NCBI GenBank assembly: GCA_963978545.1
Contig: OZ021729.1
Span: 91,976,466 to 92,040,465, forward strand
Length of the DNA stretch: 64,000 nt
Direction: 5' to 3'
DNA from: Linyphia triangularis
Taxonomy: Eukaryota > Arthropoda > Arachnida > Araneae > Linyphiidae
Position numbers and translations under genes: made by a program. The notes below the pieces were generated by a model. That model was not told where the DNA came from, did no database searches, and saw only the letters and a list, made by a program, of their open reading frames with translations. Positions 57,419-64,000 of this stretch are shown here, piece after piece (the stretch's first letter is position 1; each line of letters begins with the position of its first letter).

Positions 57419-57909
57419 TCAAGTCAAATTAAGGTTAAAGATATTTATATATAGATTGATATTTTTAAATATAAAAATTACAAATTAGACAGATAATTCT
57501 CCAAAAACGAGTTGTACAAAAAACACATTTAAATATGCAAAACATAAAATATGACACATCAATATTTATAAACATTTGTAAATAATGCAGCCCATAAAAC
57601 CGTAATATTAAATTAATCAAATCAATAAAAAATATTTGAAAAATCTTGCTGCAGGTTTATACAAAAAATTTCACGAATTCTTACTTAAAGCAAATATCGA
57701 GATTACAAATTTTTTCAGAATATTTAAATTACGTTAACTGTTACTATGCTATCTTTTTTTGTATTCAAAATTTGTTTCTTTAGAATTCAGGATAGAAAAC
57801 AATGAACTAGTAATTAACCAAAACAGAAGTATTTTTTGAAAAATTTACAACCAGTGATTTAAATTATAGAAGCATAAATAAAAAACCCTTAACAAATATG
57901 CAGTACATA

Positions 57910-57912
<3 letters not shown>
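57414..57912. other. AT-rich DNA between two microsatellites
   Basis: Nothing recognised. Confidence 0.5.
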
Positions 57913-57981
<69 letters not shown>

Positions 57982-58021
57982 AATAATCTAAACAGTAGTC
58001 CTTTGTGTGTGTGTGTGTGTG
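57913..58021. repeat. TA and GT microsatellites
   Basis: About 32 TA units at 57913-57978, then (GT)n at 58003-58021. The nominal frame 57898-58101 simply translates the repeat. Confidence 0.9.
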
Positions 58022-58439
58022 AAATTATGCAATTCAATAATTTAAATTATAGAAGTGTAAATAATAAAACAATCCTTAATTATATATTGCATATTCGTTA
58101 AAAAAATGTATAATATAGTAAATAAAAAATATAAAATACATAAGATTTCAAATAATCACCTTGTCCTATGTATAAGCGGAAATGCGTAGCATGTCCCACG
58201 ATATATACACGCCCACCCACCACCATGTTATCCAGGAAAAAGAGGATCCCGGAAACCAAAACCCAACAACTAAAACTCATCATAAAACCCAATTCCACGC
58301 CGCACACACAAAAAATGGGACCTTCAGTTAAAAAAAAAATCCAAGGTTGAAAAAATGCAATTTGATAAGAAAAAAAAAATCAATAAAAAAAATGTACCGT
58401 TGTACAACGACTGGCAAAAAAAAAAGTCCCCACTGTGCC
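58022..58439. other. AT-rich DNA, then ACC/CCA-rich stretch
   Basis: 58190-58320 is richer in C and A than usual (CACGCCCACCCACCACCATG). Overlapping frames on both strands are composition-driven. No gene is seen. Confidence 0.45.
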
Positions 58440-58680
58440 GAACGTCCCTGGGACCTTTAAAAGGGCCCCCTGTTTGAAGGACCTGTAGGGGGGGCCCAAA
58501 GGAGCAGATTTCAGGTACGGCACGTGGCCTGACCTACTTTCTGTTGTCACTTTGCTGAAAGGGGTTTGAGGAGGAGAGGGGGGGGGGGGGGTAAACGCAT
58601 CCTTCATAAAGATATCTTTTCGTTATTTTGAGATATCCCATCGTCTGTGAAAGTGTTACGAATATACGAAGAAAATATTA
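58440..58680 (+). repeat. Repeat E, copy 1 (with GC-rich 5' part)
   Basis: A GC-rich stretch (CCCTGGGACCTTTAAAAGGG, GGACCTGTAGGGGGGGCCCA) is followed by GCTGAAAGGGGTTTG, a G-run, CGCATCCTTCATAAAGATAT, TTATTTTGAGAT and CTGTGAAAGTGTTACG (58550-58670). The second part recurs at 58950-59065. The GC-rich part is unique here. Confidence 0.6.
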
Positions 58681-58714
58681 ATGTGTAAATGTAATTGTAC
58701 ATACTTTAAAAAAA

Positions 58715-58950
58715 AAAATTCAAAATTTATTCATTAAAAATGAATTAGAATTTATGCACTCCCATCCAAATATCTTTTATTTATTCTGATTAAAATAATT
58801 TTATTATTTATATATTAAAATAATTTTGTCAACAGGAAAGAGTTTCTTCAATAATCGGTTAAATGCTATTTCAACAAGATTGGATGACGGCAAGTTTTTA
58901 AAATTAGTATTCCGTAAAATCGACCTTTTAGTGACAGTCGTCAAAATTTG
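58715..58950 (+). repeat. Repeat A, copy 5 (both ends truncated)
   Basis: Contains only the middle of repeat A: TTTATTCATTAAAAATGAAT, CCCATCCAAATATCTTTTAT, CAACAGGAAAGAGTTTCTTC, GATTGGATGACGGCAAG, TAGTATTCCGTAAAATCGAC, GTGACAGTCGTCAAAATTTG. It lies between the two copies of repeat E. Confidence 0.8.
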
Positions 58951-59065
58951 ATTTTGGCTGAAAGGGTTTGGGGGGGGGGGGGGTATCCGCATCCTCCTTA
59001 ACGAAGATATCTTCTTATCTTGAAATTGTTGATCTGTGAAAATAATGCGGATAGACAAAGAAGTT
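58950..59065 (+). repeat. Repeat E, copy 2
   Basis: GGCTGAAAGGGTTTG, a G-run of about 15, CCGCATCCTCCTTAACGAAG, ATATCTTCTTATCTTGAAAT and CTGTGAAAATAATGCGG align with 58550-58670 in direct orientation. The minus frame 58804-59115 covers repeats A and E and is not a gene. Confidence 0.65.
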
Positions 59066-61049
59066 ACTGGCATATGTTTAAAATATGGCACACATATTTT
59101 TAAATACTTTATCACATATTATTTTTGTTTTTATTTTTCGATATTTTTCTCTTCTATTGTATCAAATCAAAATTGATAAATGGCAAAAGAAAAGCAAAGG
59201 CTCCTGTTTCTGATGAATAGTTTATATACAAATGCACATTGTATTACTAGGTTCAAAATCAAAGTTCAAAATATAAGAAATACTCCAAAAATTTAGAGAA
59301 GTTGTGATAGTATATAGTAGTTGGAAGCACAGTAGAAAAGAGAACATTGTAGTGTAGGAACGTAAGAAATCTAATCCATCTACCAACAATAGATATCTTA
59401 CTTTGATGAATTTCCAAAAAAGTAGTTTCACTAATGAAAGCGATTTGACCCACTAGTCATGATTTTTTACCTATTTTTTTTTTTTTAGATTTACTTACAT
59501 TTACATACATTTAAAATATTTAATTCTTAAATTCAAAATTCTTATAAATTCGTACAAATTGTACGATTTTATATGAATTTTAAATATTTTATCAGATAAA
59601 TAACTTAATATTTCGTATATAAGTTATGTAACATAAATAAAACCATATTTTTCAAATTTAAAATTACTTATTAATTTACAATCTTTTATATAATTTTATC
59701 TAAATATAATATGAACATGTCGAATATTATTTATAAAATTTAAATACCTTACGTAGAGTGAATTATTTAGTTATTCGAATATCATAAAAAAAAAAAAAAA
59801 AAAAAAAAAAAATAACTTGACAAACCCAAAATAAAAATATCCGTAATACTTCGTATTTCTCTTTTATTCAGGACTCCCAAAGTAAAATAACTCGATACCA
59901 AATGAAAGATTTGCATAAGTGAAATTTTACACTTACAGTGAATACATTACTCAGAAACATTTAAATTTTGAAAATATTTAAAAGTTTAAGGTAGTTGAAA
60001 ATCATTAAAGTAAAATATAAGGATTTGTTAACAAATAAGTAATTATAAGTAGAGTATATGGGGCAAAATCTAAGGAAATAAAATGTTAATATTTGGTTTC
60101 AATAGTACGAAACAATCGCTGTGCGAGTTGTTTACACAATATTGACATATTGTGTTTTTAAAAATAACAAATGAATTGGATGTATTAATGCGATGTCAAC
60201 AATTTAAATGTAAAACGGAGATCTAGTCGAAAAGATCTAGTCAATCACATTGCGTCGAAAATAATCAGCGATATAACTTCGAGTACTGGATCCCGTTTAC
60301 AATTTCTCAACTACAAACATCTCTCTTATCCTAATTTCAAACAGTACGCATGTTTAGAAAGCGATCAGTACCATATCGCTCAGCTATATTGTTTGCTTAA
60401 ATTAAAGACATAAAATTCTTTAAAAAAAAAAAAAGAGCTAATAATAATAATAATAAGTGACAAAAAAGTCTCTCGCATCAGTTTCTTCCAACATCGAAAA
60501 GAGAAGCTCGTGGAGGTAATTGATGCACAAGAAGAGAACCCGAAAAGCATTTCGAGTAAAACAAAAAATGTTCTTAGCAGTGAATATATTCACAGTATCG
60601 GTTTTCTTTAAAAGCCATCTCCCAAAAAGCATCTCTCCTAAAAAGCAAAATGGAATTTTGCATACAATTTGGACACGTCCTTACTTGTATTAAAAGAGTT
60701 TCCTTAAGGAAAGGTATCATTTGAAGAAGAAATTATGTTCGAGGTGAGTTGGGGGGTGGCTTCAAAGGGAAATTGAGGTCTGATATGTTTGCAATGATCG
60801 ACTTGTTAAGGATTGAATTCCTTTTACAGAATCATCCACGTGATCGATTGAGATGTTGCATCTAGCTCTAGTAAATATGCACTAGAAAAAAAAGTATGCG
60901 ATTTTTACATGAACTTTTGCATGAGTTGTAGATTTATCTTTGAATAAACTTTTGTCCTAAGCAAGTATATAGCATCTTAATATTCTTCTTTATCCGGTAA
61001 TCTAGTCCTCCATATTCCTTATATGATTATTTATAGTGCCAATAAAGTC
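59066..61049. other. AT-rich DNA, no gene seen
   Basis: A-run at 59787-59811 and about six AAT units at 60439-60457. Overlapping minus frames at 59222-59453 and 60438-60632 have no domain. Confidence 0.5.
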
Positions 61050-61238
61050 CGAAGGGTACTTTTCAGTTAAAGGAAGGATTCTGCGCCAAATTATGGCCAC
61101 CCTAGGCAGTTCAATTATTATTATTAAAATATGCTGCCATTTATTGTCGAAAATCCTCTTGGCGCAGAATTCGTGCCTTATTTTTAAGTTTTACTCATAC
61201 TTTATATATTGCCCCCTTTAACGGAAAAGTACCCTTCG
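61050..61238. mobile_element. Small TIR element (MITE-3), 189 bp
   Basis: Ends CGAAGGGTACTTTTCAGTTA... (61050-61073) and its complement (61215-61238) pair over 24 bases with one mismatch. Just inside, GGATTCTGCGCCAA and TTGGCGCAGAATTCG are also inverted, so the arms are about 50 bp. No clear TSD: flanks AAAGTC and AAGCAA. The 61-codon frame 61036-61221 runs across the element and is not a gene. No other copy is present in the window. Confidence 0.75.
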
Positions 61239-61619
61239 AAGCAAGCATTGAACACTATTTCTTAAAGTTCTCCGCTTACAAAAATATACGTCATTTCAAA
61301 ACTAATAACTACATTTAAAATAGAATCCTTCTGGATTCTCAATAGACTTATGAATATTGAAAGAAAACTGCAAAATGTCTCTCATTGAATCAGTGGAATT
61401 AGCATTGATAACATTGTGGTTGAGTCCCTCAAAACTTGTTTGTGTTTTGAGGTGCAAATAAAAATAGAAGCAACATACCTTTGTCAACCTCAAATCGGAT
61501 CCAACTTAATCTGTCCAGAAAGAGCTTCGCCAAAAAAGGTAATCCAAAATAATAATCCAGACCGTATTGCGAGCCAAAACAATTAAAACACGTGTACAGG
61601 CGCAGTGGATAAATGCAAC
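61239..61619. other. Mostly AT-rich DNA, nothing recognised
   Basis: Two minus-strand frames of 63 and 70 codons (61302-61493 and 61429-61641) overlap. The second is Leu/Phe/Tyr-rich and has no domain. Confidence 0.45.
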
Positions 61620-61900
61620 ACCTCCACAAAAGGGGAATCACCTGTTTCTAAAGCAAACACAGTTTAAGAGCTAGACACAGACCCATAATGACCAAGCACC
61701 CGGGTGATTAGCAGAGAAGGTTTCCCAATCATATTTCGCTGTAAAGTGGCCAACAGTCAACGGCCTTTTGCATCATCAGAACAATTCACTGCCATTAAAA
61801 CAAAAACACCTGTTTCCTAATCAAAGGTGAGACACTCTTGAGGGACTCGATTGAAAATGACGAAGTTGATAATCGATAGCTTCTATCGATATTCGACAAG
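61620..61900. promoter_or_regulatory. Balanced-composition block, possible enhancer
   Basis: CACCTGTTTC occurs twice (61639 and 61807). The second is followed by CTAATCAAAGGTGAG, which combines a CACCT/AGGTG inverted pair of the kind bound by ZEB/zfh-1 factors with a TCF-like ATCAAAGG. CACCCGGGTG (61697-61706) is a perfect palindrome next to GATTAG. GCATCATCAGAACAATTCAC adds SOX-like ACAAT. Motif assignments come from known consensus sequences; function is inferred. Confidence 0.35.
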
Positions 61901-62430
61901 CTGAACAAATAATCAGTCATCGGGTTTCAATTATGTGGATGCACTTCTACTCTTTCATTGTAATTCTTATGACTACTGATTCAATGCGAGTCTTGAAAAG
62001 CAAGGTTTTTGAGCATTAACTAAATATTTAGAAATTATTGGGTCGCTATCAAAAGTATTCAATCTGAATGTTTAACCATTATGTTTAGAGACTCGAATAT
62101 CGAATACATTTCTATAGAGACTCACAAAAATATACAGAAATAATGAGAAACTTTACTGATGAACGGAGTAATTTTGTTCCACTATTTTATTCAGCAACAG
62201 ACAATTTTTATATACTACATAAATTTTCTACAATTAAATATATTTTCGTATTATAAACTCTGAATGTGTCTAAAAAACAAATCTCCTTACTTTTCCACTG
62301 TATTTTTTCTGAAAAATACTTATTGCACGAAAGTAAAGAGTTATAAAAAAATTTCCTGCAAGTTCATGTGATCTAAAATAACTTTCATTAAAAGAAAGTG
62401 ACGGTGGATATTTTCTCTATTAGTTACTCT
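61901..62430. other. AT-rich DNA, nothing recognised
   Basis: No repeat or frame of note. Confidence 0.5.
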
Positions 62431-62634
62431 TATAGTTAGCGTAGTTACTCGTATAGTTACTCGTATAGTTAGCTTAGTTATTAGTTACTCTTATAGTATA
62501 GTATTCGTAAGTGGTGGCAAAGCTGGTACAAAAAAACCTAGTTAGCGTTAGTTACTCGTATAGTTAGCTTAGTTATTAGTTACTCTTATAGTATAGTATT
62601 CGTAAGTGGTGGCAAAGCTGGTACAAAAAAACCT
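62431..62634. repeat. 95-bp tandem duplication with sub-repeats
   Basis: 62456-62539 and 62551-62634 are identical over 84 bases (start GTTACTCGTATAGTTAGCTT, end GCTGGTACAAAAAAACCT), period 95. Within and before them a TAGTTACTCKTATAGT phrase recurs five or more times. Perfect identity points to a recent duplication or an assembly artefact. Confidence 0.9.
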
Positions 62635-63334
62635 TCTTACAATTCTTAATTCTTCTCATTTAAAACCAATACATTCTGTAAATAAAATAAATGCAGCAAC
62701 AGATTATATTTAAAATAAATATAAAATTCATATACATTAAAAAAAATCAAATGAAAAAAGTTTTAAATTTAAAACTAAATTTTTATTTGCGGAATGTATT
62801 TAACATAATTATTAAAAATTAATTCATGTCCAGAATCGTGTATTAAAATTAAATTATATTATTGAGATTTTTTTAATGTTTTTTTAAATACATAATTTAA
62901 TTTAATAGGTAAAAAACAATTTAGAATTAACTACAATTAATGCCAAGAGAAGTTAACGATGAATTTTGTTTTTTTGAATTGAAAATCCTTTTAACTCTAA
63001 AGTCAAAAGACGGGTTTTACGAAAAATGAGCATTTATTCAAATAATTCGATTCATACTTTAATCGATCTATCGAAAAAACAACATGTTAAATTTATTTAA
63101 CTTTTAAATAAATTTTGTTTTGTATAGATTGATATCCTTCACGTGTATTCGAGATAATATCCAAAACTTGGAGAGGATAATCGAAGTAAAATGATTTTCA
63201 GCTGTCCTCCCAAATAAGGATTGTGTTCTCTACATATTTTACTTTTATTTGCCTTGTTAAATCACAAAAAGAAATTAGTGATGGAACAATATAGTTGATT
63301 AAAAAAATGAATATTTAGCAATTTAATGAGTTAT
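62635..63334. other. AT-rich DNA, nothing recognised
   Basis: No frame or repeat of note. Confidence 0.5.
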
Positions 63335-63560
63335 TAACCCATTAACGAACGGTTGATAAGATGCCAATAGGCATTTTAGTTTTTTCTTTGCTAATAAATT
63401 GGGATTATGGTTCCACTTAGTGTTTTTCAAAAATCATAAAAATAATTTTCCAAAAAAATCGGAAAAATTCAAAATATCGTTTCAATTATCTAAATGAACA
63501 AGGTATTAGATAAAAAGTAATTGTTTTTAGCTATTTAAAAGTTGTCTTGTCTTTGATGAG
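63335..63560 (-). repeat. Repeat B, copy 4
   Basis: Reverse orientation: TAACCCATTAACGAACGGTT, TTAGTTTTTTCTTTGCTAAT, GATTATGGTTCCACTTAGTG, TTTTTCAAAAATCATAAAAA, AAAATTCAAAATATCGTTTC, TTTTTAGCTATTTAAAAGTT. Confidence 0.8.
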
Positions 63561-64000
63561 CTAATTACGAAAATTTATAGTAATAATGAATTGGATTTCT
63601 TATTGAAAACACGCCATCAAATGACTCTTCTCGAAATACTTTGTTTAAGAGAAGGTTTTTTCATTCCTGCAAAGAGAAATTGTCTCATTCCTCTACAAAT
63701 ACTTAAATAACGCCCTAACGATTAAAACACCTAGGAACGAAAAATATCCCCATTCCAAAAGAACTCGTAATCATGTCCCGCAAACAAGACCCAAATAAAT
63801 AATTCAAGCATCCCACCAACTATAACATTTTACAAAAAAACACAAAATTAATCACACGTACGCAAATTCCAAAAAATGTAAGCCGCGCAATTTCCTTAAA
63901 AAGCGACTCATCTTCGAGTGAAACAACAGAGGCCTAATTATTCCTCACCCCCGGAATTAAGACCACATTCAAAAGGTAAAAGAAAAAGAATGTTGAATTA
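63561..64000. other. AT-rich then more balanced DNA at right edge
   Basis: From about 63700 homopolymers become fewer and C content rises. GGCCTAATTATTCC lies at 63931. No frame is seen. The block may continue beyond the window. Confidence 0.4.

Noticed and set aside
57898..58101. 67-codon frame reading IYIYIY
   Set aside because: It is a translation of the TA microsatellite.
1..64000. CRISPR array, rRNA, or bacterial operon features
   Set aside because: No regularly spaced repeats with unique spacers, no rRNA-like stretch, and no dense coding. Composition and repeats are those of an animal genome.

Overview
This window looks like non-coding DNA from an animal nuclear genome, most likely an arthropod. 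It is very AT-rich. It is full of long A/T runs, G/C homopolymer runs, TA and GT microsatellites, tRNA-derived SINEs with target-site duplications, and small inverted-repeat DNA elements. The arthropod guess rests on overall character, not on a diagnostic gene, and is weak. No complete protein-coding gene, rRNA gene or functional tRNA gene could be supported. The longest open frames are about 100-130 codons. They lie in repeats or in low-complexity DNA, and many lack an ATG. The simplest reading is a large intron or a gene desert.

Layout. 0.4-1.15 kb is a TTAA-flanked element with perfect 18-bp terminal inverted repeats (TIRs). 1.9-2.2 kb is a foldback repeat (family C). 3.2-3.6 kb is a complex, regulatory-looking block. 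4.6-5.3 kb holds a long-TIR element (MITE-1) and a 5'-truncated SINE. 5.9-7.1 kb is regulatory in character: a CRE cluster, E-boxes, an octamer, and a short ATG frame with a good initiation context. 9.1-10.95 kb is a pile-up of five repeats, in which a second TTAA element sits inside a MITE-1 copy. 12.9-22.8 kb carries two more full SINE-1 copies with perfect target-site duplications, two SINE-2 copies, and the first copy of repeat A (about 0.5 kb). 24.5-25.15 and 37.3-37.85 kb are CpG-rich, promoter-like islands. The rest is AT-rich DNA with repeat A (5 copies in all), repeat B (4 copies), tandem arrays at 43.0, 46.7 and 62.5 kb, an inverted duplication at 39.0-39.3 kb, a long imperfect palindrome at 48.9-49.2 kb, microsatellites at 30.0 and 57.4-58.0 kb, a small TIR element at 61.05 kb, and regulatory-looking blocks at 8.1, 52.3 and 61.7 kb.

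How the parts work together. There is no operon or gene set to interpret. The repeats give relative ages through nesting: a TTAA element inside MITE-1 copy 2, and family C abutting a truncated MITE-1 copy 3. The two SINE families share an ACCA-rich 3' tail, which suggests the same LINE machinery moved both. The islands and balanced-composition blocks are the best candidates for host function, as promoters or enhancers of a gene whose coding exons lie mostly or wholly outside the window. Coordinates of degenerate repeats are read by eye and may be off by 10-20 bases.
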